Origin: Azolla pinnata
Lineage: Eukaryota > Streptophyta > Polypodiopsida > Salviniales > Salviniaceae
Assembly: GCA_037176905.1 (NCBI GenBank)
Contig: JBBBWG010030265.1
Location: forward strand, 1-44,423
Direction of reading: 5' to 3'
Length of the DNA: 44,423 bases
Shown here: piece after piece, positions 1 to 10,560 of the stretch
How positions within the stretch are numbered: position 1 is the stretch's first letter
Layout of the letters: every line of letters begins with the position of its first letter
Notes under the pieces: model-generated
Database searches by the model: none
What the model was told of the DNA's origin: nothing
Seen by the model: only the letters and a program-made list of their open reading frames with translations
Position numbers and translations under genes: made by a program

Positions 1-276
1 TCGATCTAGAGAAGCAGTGGCTGAAAGAGTCCAGAACTTTGGGCCTCGGACCCCCCCCCCCCTCCCCCCGGATCCCAAAAAGAAGAAGAAGAAGATACAA
101 AATACTACAGATTAATGCATCGCGGTCGCATTGCGGATTTTTTGCAGCAGGGAACAGAAGTCGGGGAACAGGAACAGAAGGGAACGCGAGCAGCTCAGCA
201 GAGCATGCGGCCCTTTTCTGCGTACTGTTTCAGTATTTTTCTCGGATCCGAAATCGCGTGCAGGTACACAGCAACA

Positions 277-719
277 GCGATGCATGCATGCATCGCATCG
301 CATCGAGAGACGCATGCTGGATGCACACGCAGAATGCACACACATGCATTCTCCATGCTAGACAATCATGCATACACACACATACATGCAGATGCATGCA
401 TGTGCTGATGCATGCATGCACACACATACACATGAATGTGCATGCATGTGTTGATGCATGCATACATGTGTTGATGCATGCATGCACTTGTATGCACATG
501 AATGGTGCATGCATGCATGTGTGTTGATGCATGCATGCACACACATACACATGAATGGTGCATGCATGCATGTGTTGATGCATGCTTGCACATACACATG
601 AATGTGCATGCATGCATGTGTTGATGCATGCATGCACTTGTATGCACATGAATGGTGCATGCATGCACTTGTATGCACATGAATGGTGCATGCATGCACA
701 TGCATGTGCATGCATGCCA
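277..719. repeat. ATGCATGC-type tandem array (alternating purine-pyrimidine)
   Basis: Short blocks of ATGCATGC alternate with ACACATACACATGAATG-like spacers for about 440 bp. Both strands are open in all frames, because a 4-bp unit reads Met-His-Ala-Cys in every frame and ATGCAT is its own reverse complement. The CATGCA core also matches the plant RY/Sph element recognised by B3-domain factors; whether it acts that way here is unknown. Confidence 0.9.
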
Positions 720-763
720 TCATCTTGAATCAGACATCTCTGACAAAATTTCCTGCACATTTT

Positions 764-1128
764 TCCCTCCATCTCCATCTCCATCTCCATCTCTCTGTTC
801 CCCTGTTCTTCTTCACCTCCATCTCCATCTCCATCTCCATCTCCATCTCTGTTCCCCTGTTCTTCTTCACCTCCATCTCCATCTCTGTGTGTTCCCCTGT
901 TCTTCATCATCTCCATCTCTCTTCTCTCTCTGCTCCTTCTTCTTCTTCTTCTTCTTGTGCTTGTTGTTGTTGTTGTTCTTCTTCTTCTTCTTCTTGTGCT
1001 TGTTGTTGTTGTTGTTGTTCTTCTTCTTCTTCTTCTTCTTCTTCTTCTTCTTGTGCTTCTTGTTCTTCTTCTTCCTCCTCCTCCTCCTCCTCCTCCTCCT
1101 CCTCCTCCTTCTTCTTCTTCACCATCTC
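764..1128. repeat. Compound pyrimidine-rich microsatellite: (CATCTC)n, (TTC)n, (TTG)n, (TCC)n
   Basis: Runs of CATCTC (764-860 and 870-920) are followed by alternating TTC and TTG runs (940-1070) and a TCC run (about 1074-1107). All lie upstream of the kinase start codon at 1326, in sense orientation as a pyrimidine tract. Such tracts are frequent in plant 5' UTRs and core promoters. Slippage is likely, so the length may vary between individuals or be misassembled. Confidence 0.9.
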
Positions 1129-1325
1129 TCTCTGTTCCTCTCTCTCCCTCTCCTTTGCAGTGCTTCTCTCATCGTCAGACCAGAAACAGCAAGAAAAACA
1201 GAGCAGAAGTGTACCCTTCACACACCTCCCCCTATTGTCTCTGTTCTCTCTGATTTTCCCATCAAATCTGTCTTGTCTTGTCTTGTCGTTCTGCCTGCAT
1301 CGAGACGCGGAGATCAAGCCCACAC

Positions 1326-4300
1326 ATGGCGCGTCTCCTCCTCTCGGAGCTCCTCCCCCCTCCCGCGGGGAGCTATGTCCCTGCAAACGCGATCGCGGAA
1401 CAAGAAGATGCCCCGGCAGCAAGACAAGGGAGCAAGAGCACCATTGCCGTCACCATCCTCGCCACCATCTCCACGCTCGCCGTCTCCGCGCTGCTGCTTC
1501 TCTTCATCTACTACTACTACGTCAGGCAGAAGGTCAAGAAGCAGAAGAGATCGATCGCATCGTCGTCGTCGCCGTCTTCTTCTCATCAAGCCAACCATGA
1601 CAAGCACAGCCACGAGAAGATCCTTGGAGCGCGTGGAAGGAGCACGGCGCCAGATCCTCGCGGTAGCTCATGGGGCAAGGACAATGCGAGTGCAAGCTCA
1701 GGGTCTCAAGCTTTTCCATTGAAGCTTCTTCGGGCGGCGACAAGGAATTTCAGCTCAGGCAATGTGGTCGGGCACGGAGGCTTCGGATCGGTCTACCGCG
1801 GGGTTCTTCCTGATGGGCGGCTTGTGGCGATTAAGCAGCTCGATCAGGGCAGCAAACAAGGAGACGAGGAATTCCGCATCGAGGTAAGTGCTTCTAACCA
1901 GAGATATACAGTTTCCTCTTTGGCATACACATACATCAACATTCATGCATGAATTTGTACGCACATTCATACTGCACATAATCATGCAAATGCAACATGT
2001 ACATACGCCAAAATTGGATCTTTTCTTAGTGTGGTGTGTGGAATTCACACAGATAAGAAATGGGTCTTCTTCTTCTTCTTCTTTGCAGAAGAAGAAGAAG
2101 AATGCCATTTGCTGCATTCTTTCTATGGCTATTATTTTTCACAAGAAGATGGTTTTTAAACAGAGATACAGTTTCCTATTTGGCATACGCATACATACAT
2201 TCATTACATGAACTTAGATGCACATTCATACGTGCATACCTACACATAATCATACATATGCAATGCATATCTGCGCTGAAATTGAATCTTTTCTTGTGTG
2301 GTGCGTAGAATTCACACAAATAAGAAGTGGGTCTTCTCTGAAGAAGAATGCCTTTTTGCTGTATTCTTCCTGCGGCTATTGTTTTTAACAAGAATGCGAT
2401 TTTCCTTGAACTAGTAGTACATTGAGCTCAACGACTACCATGGTTATTTTCCCTTTTCCTTTGTGAATCGAAGGTTGAGATGCTGACTCACCTCCATTCC
2501 CCGTACCTCGTTAGTTTGATTGGGTACTGTGCCAATCAAGACAATCGATTGCTGGTCTATGAATACATGCCCAATGGAAACCTTCAGGAACATCTTCACA
2601 CGGAAGGTAAGCCCCCGTTTCACGGTATTTCATGTCATGTTCCGTACTACCACACACACAGACACAGAAGGCACACATGCCGTGCAATCCGTGGGAATGC
2701 TTGCAAATTTGCTTTGTGGCAAGCTTGCAAACATAGTTTTTTTGCTGACACACTTTGGGGTAGATATTCTTGTATCTTGCTGTAAAAGGAAATGAATGAT
2801 AAAGCTTGTGGAGAGACACAGTCATCGTTGGTGCCGAAGTCCACCACGCATATATATCAAAATACATTATTAGCTCAGTGACATTGCTACAATGTATGTT
2901 TCTTCAGGGGTTTAGGGTCCATTTCATCCTAGTTATCTACTTAAAAATTCTCATGACATAAACCACACAAACCATCTGGGTTATTTCTACTGAGTTGATA
3001 ACACCATACATGTACGCTCATGCACACGCATACATGTACATATGTATACGTATGTAGAAGTAATCATGTATGTATGGGCAACTTGTTGTGTATCCATATC
3101 TATGTTCTGACTCGATATGCTTCAGGAACATCTGGCAAGCCTTTTATGCTCGATTGGGATACACGAATGCGGATAGCGCTCGATTCTGCCCGAGCTCTTG
3201 AATACCTTCACGAGCATGTGGTTCCGCCCGTGATCCATCGGGATTTTAAGAGCAGCAATATCCTCTTGGACTCTGATTTCAGTGCCAAAGTTGCAGACTT
3301 TGGTCTGGCCCGACTCGGATCGGATGAAGTCGGTGGCTTGGTTTCGACTCGAGTCCTGGGCACGCATGGATATGTCGCACCCGAGTACGAATGACAACTT
3401 TGTCTCTGTTCTATTCTTGGATTGATACTTCTATCTTCTTTTTATGATGGCACAGCTATGTAGCTGAACCCCCTCCCTGACAGATGGTCTTGCTGTTTGC
3501 TTTGTGTGAATTTTTGTTTGAAAAGGTATGCTCTAACAGGACACTTGACAACTAAATCAGATGTCTATAGCTATGGGGTAGTGTTGCTTGAGCTCCTCAC
3601 TGGCCGAGTTCCAGTCGACATGAAGAGGCCCCCTGGGCAAGGTGTCCTTGTCTCTTGGGTGAGTAGCTCATTTTACTTTTGCTCTGCTCAGAATGTGATT
3701 GCATTTGGGACCCTGAACCCTAAACCTTGCTTTGGATGGGCATAACCAACCTTTCTGCATTTTTAGACCTTGTTTTGCACATGCCACTTTTGTTTTGTGT
3801 AGGCACTTCCTCGGCTCACGGACAGAGTTAAACTGGTTGACATAGTCGATCCTGTGATGGCTGGACAAGTTGCTGTGAAAGACCTAATACAGGTGTGATT
3901 TTGAATTCGACGGAGAATGCATACTCTTTATGAACATTAATTGACATGGATCTGCAAATGAATCTGTAAAGGAATAAAACTAGAGAATAACAAACAGAAC
4001 TTATATATATGAAGGCCAAACTTGGACAATCGAACAAAAATCAATCGATGGATTATGTATTTTATCGATTCATAGAAGGATTTTGAGTTTTGATTTTATA
4101 TTGCTATTGGCGTATATAGGTTGCAGCGATAGCTGCGATGTGTGTGCAGCCAGAAGCTGATTACCGTCCGCTGATGACTGATGTAGTTCAGTCATTGGTT
4201 CCTCTCGTGAAGCAGAAGAAAGGCACAGCAAAGGTCGGAACAACACGGACAATGCCCGATCCTCACCATCACCACTCCTTGGTCACCCTCAAGTCCTCCT

Positions 4301-4392
4301 CCATTGACAGTGCTGCAAGCAATAGCAGTAGTGACAACACTTGTAGTAGTAGCAGTAACTGTGGAACAGAGGATCATCATCAGACCCTATGA
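1326..4392 (+). CDS. Membrane-anchored receptor-like serine/threonine kinase (RLK/RLCK type), six exons
   Basis: Exons 1326-1883, 2474-2606, 3126-3384, 3526-3658, 3803-3892 and 4120-4392 join in phase to give 481 residues. All introns are GT-AG. The start is the Met of [10 protein letters not shown]; an in-frame ATG at 1278 would add 16 residues. Residues 1-39 are a short N-terminus, and about 40-66 form a transmembrane segment ending in Tyr residues and a basic stop-transfer stretch. The kinase domain spans about 140-425: Gly loop GHGGFG (149-154), Lys170 in VAIK, HRD with Asp270 (RD kinase), DFG Asp288 and APE 315-317. The C-terminal tail is rich in His and Ser. Lacking a real ectodomain, it probably signals at the plasma membrane with a co-receptor or as a cytoplasmic-type kinase; ligand unknown. 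It resembles the PERK/PBS1-like group, but the exact subfamily is not certain. Confidence 0.93.
1897..2404 (+). repeat. Tandem duplication of about 250 bp inside kinase intron 1
   Basis: Copy A (about 1897-2157) and copy B (about 2159-2404) share the same order of landmarks: CAGAGATA-CAGTTTCCT, TTTGGCATAC, CATAATCAT, a TTGGATCTTTTCTT or TTGAATCTTTTCTT block, AATTCACACA, AAGAATGCC and a GGCTATT block. Scattered substitutions and small indels separate them, mainly in a TTC/GAA run. Together they make up most of intron 1 (1884-2473). Confidence 0.85.
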
Positions 4393-6954
4393 TGACCCCC
4401 AAAAACAAAAGAAATCATTTAATCTTATCTTCTTTCCTTTTTCCTTTTTGCACTTTGGGTTCAAAAATGAAAGAGAGAGCACCATCAGAGATTTCATTCG
4501 TTTGCTGTAAACAGAAGGCAGAAAAACTACTGTTCGAATTTCATGATGCTCTTGTTTTTGGCGTCTATTTGAAGTTTTCCACTTGTGTTTAAAATTTGAA
4601 AGACTTGGCATCACAGAAGACCCTACAGCCTCTCTTGCCTTTCAGTTATAGAAGTACATACATAATGGCAATGGTTTTGGAGCAGAGAAGTCAAGAAGTT
4701 TGATATGTACTGCAGGCTGTCTCATTTTTCACCTAGTTTCAAGATTCTTATACCAGAAGGCGAAGTGATCTACTGACAATTCCTATGGCTGGCGTAAGAA
4801 TCAAGTGCCATAAAGGCACCTCAAAAGAGGGGCACTGTGTCAGAAAGGACGGTGGTGAAATCAAAAACCTCTTTAGACGATGTGATTCATGACAAATAAA
4901 CACCAGTATGGGCATTGATGCTTATGATGCCTAAGCTCTATATGATTGTTGCTCGGATTCCTGTTAAGTATGCCTCCTGACCAAGACGTGAGGTAACAAA
5001 ATGGTTGGATAGTTAGGTAACAAAATGGTATAGTAAATTTCCTTCCAAAACTGCCATGAAGATCCAATGCATTCCCTCTTTTTTTCAAACGAATAAGATC
5101 TTTCTATCAGTTAAATAGCTTCACCCAAAGAACATGAGTGTGGCCATTTGTGTTTGCAGTTTTCCATCTTCGCGAATTACATCCCACTGAACAATTGCCT
5201 GTTATCCCTTTAAAAGGACGAATTTTTCGTAATACCTTTTCAGAACTTTTTGTCTTGCAACCAGGACTAAAGTTGAATCTTCTTTTAAAAAAAAAGTGAA
5301 GATATATCTTTAGAACTCTTTGAAATAGAAATAAGAATCACGATTATCCTTCGTTATTTTATTTCCTCGGATAAAAGAAACCCAAAAGTTTGTTTTGATT
5401 TCTGAAGTACAGTAAAGGTAAACAAAAACCAATTGGAAATTCAGATTCATTTGGTTTTTATATGTACCTTGTTTCAACAGAAGAGCTTGGTAGTAGATCT
5501 ATGTTTCACGGCCTATAATAATTTGTAGAGATGTAGAATTCTGCACCATGTGAACAACCTGCGAAAAATGTGCATCAAAAATTGCAGAAGCAAAGTCCTA
5601 GAAACTGCTAAAAGTAAAGGGTTGTAAACTCTAAAATTATGAGAGTCTCCTTCACTTGCAACCAGAGATTTGGAAGTCAAAAAAGTGTCATATGACGAAC
5701 CACTTTCAAGTCGTTCTCTTTTATTTTTAAACGTGCAGTGGCCCTTTTAGCCTTTGGAAAAAGCTCAAAAGAAGAACATTCTCCCCTAACCAATACCACA
5801 TAAATTCAAAAGTTCCGTTTCATGATCAATTCCTCATTAGTTCTAACGGCTTCTTTTAGTAGCTTCAATTTCCCACGTAAGCCGTGCAATCAATGTCCAT
5901 GGATGAGTAATGTTGAATTCATCACTATCTTTCAGAGAAGCGATAGACTTTGTCAACATGAATTGCCCATAAAGCAACCAGGATGTGGATGTTAGAAAAC
6001 CATTCATTGAGAGAAGCCTTCAACTGCGCATTTCTCAAATGCAAGTGATTGATGAAGAATTTACTGCAGTCGCCACGAGCAATTTGTTGTCTCTCAATCT
6101 GTCAAACAGGAGCAGATGAATATTATTTTAGGAACTAATCGCAGCATTGCTGCAAAATTCATATCAAAATACATCAAAATTTCATTCGCTCAAAATCCAA
6201 AAGCCTTTAATAACAATCATACTAAGCCTACCGGTTCTGAAGCAAACTTCCATAATGCTAAAGGACAAACTACCTCAAATTTTTCCCACCAAACGATTTT
6301 AAGTCTTGATCCATGTCTTCCATCAACATTACTACTAAATATTGTCAATGTAATGAAGGTATATAGCTTGAAAAGATGGTGAGATATGAACAGTACTTGT
6401 CACATTGCTGAAAATGAAATGGTAAAACCAAGAAACACTATCAAATCAAATAGCAAAATTGAATAACTCGGACAAAAGCCAAACCAGTAATCAGCTTGGG
6501 CTCCCTACAATATTCTAATTGGCGAATGGTGATAGAATTGTAAATCACATCCACCACTACCATAAGAGTATCCAAATGCCCTTCATGTAAAGAATTAAAT
6601 GCAGGGTGCAGCAAGCAATATATACATACAGCACTTCAGTGTTGCAATGACAAAAAAAGCTGCAGCAATATACAGCACTTCAGGGTTGTTCTCTTCTGAC
6701 CAGAGAGTTCGCCTAGATTTCAGAGTATGGAAAGATTGCTTAAACTTTGTATGAGCCTACGGGCTACTTTGGCAACCACCTTTCAAACATTGAATATGAG
6801 GCTATAATGAATCTATATGAGGCATGGTCGAAGATCATTTGAATGGTAACAGACATCACTAAACTGATGCTGGCATGTATGATCACTCAGATGGTGATAC
6901 ATGATCACTCGGATAGTGACATACATGATCATTCAAATGGTAACATAACATGGA
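4393..6954. other. Convergent intergenic region between the kinase and the BBR/BPC gene
   Basis: This AT-rich stretch separates two 3' ends and holds the 3' UTRs of both genes. No credible coding exon was found. Two small repeats stand out. A duplicated block lies at about 6605-6688, where CAGCACTTCAG and neighbouring bases occur twice. Three units of roughly 25 bp lie at about 6874-6950, each containing CATGATCA or GTATGATCA plus a GATGGTGATA-like piece. These sit just beyond the BBR/BPC stop codon, in its 3' UTR. Otherwise I see nothing. Confidence 0.6.
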
Positions 6955-8295
6955 TTACTTGATGGTGACATATCGGTTTGTCCCATGTTTTGACCAATAA
7001 TCTTTCAAGTCAATAGGCTGAGTGAGATCTGCACCCTCTTGAGCAAGCCTTTTGACTAATTTTTGAAATGCTCCTGCACTCATCTTCCGACCAGGAAGCC
7101 TATATCCCTTCTTTAAAGGGTTCATTGGTAATGGATGCATTGACAATGTGGTTGTGCAACAAGCGGATTGCCAGCCCCCATTGCCCCATCTATAGCAAGG
7201 CTCAATGTTGCCAGTGCATGAACAATGAGGTATGGGCGTGTTGACAACATAGCTCGTGTCTTGTGTGTCTTCCATCTGAAGGTTCATCTCATCGTTAATA
7301 TCTGACTCAGCTTCTTGTGCATGATAAGGAACAACAGGTAAAAGGGGTGGTGTTGTACTCTCCTGCATTTGGCTATCATTCTCAAGCCGCTTCTTTTTCG
7401 GTTCCGGCTTCGGTGCATCATCAACCGTGGCCTTGCGGTTCCGTTTTGCCTTTGAAGCTTCTTCCTTTCGAGGCTTTCCATTCTCTTGCCGCTGCAGTTG
7501 CTGAGGAAGAGGAGGTGGTGGTGTTTCATGGTGATTTCCTTGCTCTTGCTCTTGCTCTTGTTCTTGTGGATGTTCTTGATCTTGCTGTTGATGATGTTGA
7601 TGGAGAAGTAGCAGCTGTGGATGTTGAATTTGCTGCTGCTGTTGATGTTCCTGTTGACGTTGTGGTTGATGTTGCTGTTGATGATGGTGATGACAATGTT
7701 GTTGTTGTTGATGATACTGATGCTGTGGCGGATGGTGATGACGTTCTTGTTGTTGTGACGGTGGTTGATGAGGATGCTGCTGTGGTTGCTGATGATGTTG
7801 CTGTTGTTGTTGAAGTTGCATTTGTTGGTGGTGCAGTTGATGATGCTGCAACCTCTCGGAATTGCTAAGAAAACCTAACATTGGAGAATCAGAGGGAAGG
7901 CTGTGATTGTCTTCGACACCACTAAAGGGGCTCATCTGTAGCATGATGGCCGAATCGCAACCTTTCACACCATCAGGCTGCTTTTTGTACGGATTCCAAC
8001 CGATGGCTCTATGGCCTCTTGCTGAATCCAGGGCAACCAAGGCATTGTCCCTCTCTAGTATTGCAGCATCTCTCTCTGCATATGCGATGTCTCGCTGAAG
8101 AATAGCAGAATCTCTCTCAGTCAATGCCGCCTTCTTCTCCGCCAGGGCGTGATCCCTCTCGACTATGGCTGCATCTCTTTCAGCCAACACTTGCATCAAC
8201 CTTATCGCTGCATATTCTTTGAGGACTGCATGATTGGCCTGCTCTGGAGCCATTATGCAACGCACACCCATCCTCCCATCATTCTCCATACACAA
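6955..8295 (-). CDS. BBR/BPC (BARLEY B RECOMBINANT/BASIC PENTACYSTEINE) GAGA-binding transcription factor, group II-like
   Basis: A single open exon of 446 residues. Residues about 38-95 repeat the motif ERDxAI/L ([18 protein letters not shown] and so on), the Ala-rich coiled coil typical of group II BPC proteins (BPC4/BPC6 type) that drives dimerisation and nuclear targeting. Residues about 155-270 are an extreme Gln/His tract. A basic stretch follows ([12 protein letters not shown]), a likely nuclear localisation signal. The C-terminal about 95 residues are the conserved DNA-binding domain: [31 protein letters not shown] and the terminal [10 protein letters not shown]. The family binds (GA)n/(CT)n elements and recruits chromatin regulators, including Polycomb components. 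The start at [10 protein letters not shown] agrees with the short N-terminus of the family. BPC genes often have a leader intron; a 5' UTR intron upstream of 8295 is possible but not resolved. Confidence 0.96.
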   Translation of the reverse strand: MCMENDGRMGVRCIMAPEQANHAVLKEYAAIRLMQVLAERDAAIVERDHALAEKKAALTERDSAILQRDIAYAERDAAILERDNALVALDSARGHRAIGWNPYKKQPDGVKGCDSAIMLQMSPFSGVEDNHSLPSDSPMLGFLSNSERLQHHQLHHQQMQLQQQQQHHQQPQQHPHQPPSQQQERHHHPPQHQYHQQQQHCHHHHQQQHQPQRQQEHQQQQQIQHPQLLLLHQHHQQQDQEHPQEQEQEQEQGNHHETPPPPLPQQLQRQENGKPRKEEASKAKRNRKATVDDAPKPEPKKKRLENDSQMQESTTPPLLPVVPYHAQEAESDINDEMNLQMEDTQDTSYVVNTPIPHCSCTGNIEPCYRWGNGGWQSACCTTTLSMHPLPMNPLKKGYRLPGRKMSAGAFQKLVKRLAQEGADLTQPIDLKDYWSKHGTNRYVTIK

Positions 8296-9188
8296 TGCTG
8301 CTTCGATTATCGATTCCTAATCTCCCCCCTAACGATTCAAACAAACAAAAGTAGGAATCACTTTTTCCAGCCAAAACAAAAATAAACTGTTGGGTTTATA
8401 CATCCCATGTTGAAATTGTGCAATTCAACGAACCTAGGACAGTAAATCTGGTGCAAAACAGAAACTCAAAGATATTGAAGTCGTGTGAAAAAGAACCTCA
8501 ATATACTTGGATCCAAATATACTTGTATTTTACTTCCCCAGTGGATGAAGGTAAGATTTGCTTAAACGAAAAACCTCGGCCTTTACCTTCTCATTGGAAC
8601 TGCGTCATTTAGCATACTAGGATTTACTTGCAAACAAAACCCTGGCCTTTACCTCCTTGTTGGAACCGTCACACTGGGATTTACTTTCAAACAAACCTTA
8701 GCATTTCCTTTCCAATGGAACAATGCGGAACTTGGCACAGCCAGATTCTCTTTCACAGAATGCTTGCATTCGCTCAAAACTCGACACAGAAGGACTTGCA
8801 CAGAAAAAAGACTCCTGACACATATTTTGGCCTTAAAATCTGCGCGATCCAACAAAAAACGGGAATTTTGCAAGAATATCAGGTTCACATTCCTCACCAA
8901 AAATGTGCGCTTCAACTCGGAAAGTTGCATTTTCTCAGTAAGGATCAGCAGCCAAACTAGGATTTTGTTCTAAACAAAAAGAAGAGGCATAAAGTTCAGC
9001 ATCTCAACAGACCAGGTTCGACCTCCCCTCCAGAGAGTGGCGGAAAGAAAAACAGATCTTTTTCCCTCTTCTTGAGCATACCTTCGTCAGGAGAGGTGGA
9101 AAAGAGGAAACGGATGGCATTTAAATGGATCTATTTCTATTCGCGTGTGAAGCAATCTTCGTACGGGAAGCCCGAACCATCTATCCGG

Positions 9189-9221
9189 CGCAGAAGAAGA
9201 AGAAGAAGAAGAAGAAGAAGA
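9189..9221. repeat. (GAA)n microsatellite
   Basis: About ten uninterrupted AGA/GAA units follow GGCGC. Seen directly; the peptide it encodes is not considered real. Confidence 0.85.
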
Positions 9222-9421
9222 GCGAGCTGGAAGCCGAGGCGGAGAGATGCACAGCACACCGAAAGCACGGAGCAAAGCAAAATCAAAGAACCGGAAGCGG
9301 GCGAAAGGCGAAAAGCAGGAAAAGCAGAACCACGAGAGGCGTTTCTGGGTGCTTATGGTGTCTTTTTTTTTGCGTTCTTCCCTTTACCAGAGGAGGACGA
9401 CGGGCGGCCAGCGTGGAGCTC

Positions 9422-9555
9422 CGGCGATGGCGATGGCGATGGCGATGGCGATGGCGGAGGTTTTTGGTCTTCTTCTTCTTCGTCGTCTTCTTCTTCTTCT
9501 TTTCTTCTTTCTTCTTCTTCTTCTTCTTCTTCTTCTCTTCTTTCTTCCTCTTCTT

Positions 9556-9587
<32 letters not shown>

Positions 9588-9588
9588 C
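9422..9588. repeat. Compound repeat: (GATGGC)n followed by a long (TTC)n tract
   Basis: Five GATGGC units (about 9423-9453) are followed after a short spacer by roughly 120 bp of TTC/CTT repeats, broken by TTTC and CCTC. The tract ends directly at a box B-like motif (9597-9607). A similar combination of a GATGGC-type repeat, a GAA/TTC repeat and a box B-like motif recurs at 34302-34532 on the other strand. Confidence 0.85.
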
Positions 9589-9596
9589 ACGTCCCG

Positions 9597-9607
9597 GGTT
9601 CGAATCC
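9597..9607 (+). other. RNA polymerase III box B-like / tRNA T-arm motif
   Basis: GGTTCGAATCC matches the box B consensus GGTTCGANTCC exactly and is followed by CACGTCGCCA, which looks like a tRNA 3' end. Upstream there is only the TTC repeat, with no recognisable D-arm or anticodon arm, so this is not a functional tRNA gene. It could be a truncated tRNA-derived SINE or a chance match. Confidence 0.45.
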
Positions 9608-10429
9608 CACGTCGCCATTTTATTTTTCCTTTGTGAAAAGTTTTGTATTTTTGTTTTGAATTGTGAACAGAAACACTACTGTGTACATTCTACACAATGG
9701 AATGTATGCATCAAGTGAGACCAATTGCAAGGGGCAAAAAAAATAACAGAAAAAAACAACTCGGGAAAATTGCTTGACAGAATTATGAATCACATCTTTA
9801 ACGCCTGCCGAAACTCGAAGTTATAGAATCAGCGCCGAGTTTTAAAAAATTAATGCTCGATTAATCGAGTAACACAACGTCGATAAATTGTGAGCTCAAT
9901 TGACATCGGATCAATTAATCGATCTACACCATATTAACACGTCGATTGATTAGTTAGATTCTGAAATTGCGAACTTTTGTTAATCGAATATAGTAAGGGA
10001 ATCGATCGGGATCAATTAGTGGGAAGCGATTGGGAACAAGATCAGTTAACATTACACCAACGGAAGTGATTGGGTGTTAGTTTTTCAATGGAAGATGAAA
10101 GTAGGCGTTGATTTGTCTAATGTTTTATTCTAGTAAGCATTTTTTGGCGATTCTCTTGAGAAACTAAAAGAAAACTGACGCTTTGTTTCTCATTTTTCTT
10201 TTTTTACCACGCATTTCGATTGATGAGTTTCTGAACCAAAGAAGAATTATGGACCCATACAATTGGAACAGTTGCAAGCCTCTTGTGTGATTAAGAACAT
10301 GCATGTTAAGTGAGAGTTGATCTGTACAATTACCATGTGTAAATATTTGGACATCTAGGTGTAGCAAGGTGTTCGATGTTAATATTGTACATCTAGTCGA
10401 AGCGGTTTGTAATATCTAGGTGCTACCAG

Positions 10430-10560
10430 TGCATACCTTGAAGGGACAATATAATGGCCTCACAAGTCATGAGACAAATGATAGAAATGCAAGACTTTCA
10501 TTTCTATCGCATTGGCAGAATGACTTGTGAGGCCATCATATTGTCCCTTCAAGGTACGCA
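10430..10560 (-). repeat. Near-perfect inverted repeat (foldback); candidate MIRNA precursor or MITE-like element
   Basis: The left arm (10430-10489) and the right arm (10499-10560) are reverse complements around a 9-nt loop. The outer 41 positions differ at only two sites. Read as plus-strand RNA both would be A:C mismatches, whereas read as minus-strand RNA both are G:U pairs, giving an unbroken 41-bp stem. The inner part has a small internal loop and a 2-nt bulge. No terminal TA duplication or transposase is visible. A TTATATAAC element lies at about 10911-10920, roughly 350 bp upstream for a minus-strand transcript. The strand assignment rests only on the G:U argument. Confidence 0.6.

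Larger units (their letters stand above)
1..1325. other. 5' flank of the receptor-like kinase: simple-repeat promoter/leader region
   Basis: No gene was recognised before the kinase start codon. The region begins with a C-rich run at about 50-68 (12 C, T, 6 C), which would be G-rich on the minus strand. It continues through an ATGC-type array and a long pyrimidine-rich leader, both listed separately. Translations of the array and the CT-rich tract give long low-complexity reading frames that are not credible proteins. The last 150 bp before the start codon are more complex and probably hold the end of the 5' UTR. Confidence 0.6.

Noticed and set aside
230..916. Long reading frames on both strands rich in Met-His-Ala-Cys
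   Set aside because: They are by-products of the ATGC tetranucleotide array, which has no stop codon in any frame on either strand. No domain or codon bias supports a protein.
652..1722. Overlapping Ser-, Leu- or Phe-rich and Glu/Gln-rich frames over the CT repeats upstream of the kinase
   Set aside because: The same TTC/TCC/TTG repeat read in different frames; the kinase gene explains the only complex part.
7317..7868. Val/Asp-rich frame opposite the BBR/BPC gene
   Set aside because: Antisense shadow of the CAG/CAT-type codons of the Gln/His tract.
9589..9620. Functional tRNA gene at the GGTTCGAATCC motif
   Set aside because: Only a T-arm-like piece exists; the T-stem pairs poorly, and the upstream 70 bp are a TTC repeat with no D- or anticodon arm.
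9072..9718. Three overlapping frames of about 130-197 codons around the GAA/TTC repeats
   Set aside because: Composed almost wholly of microsatellite-derived Arg, Lys, Ser, Phe or Leu runs, with no splice or domain support.
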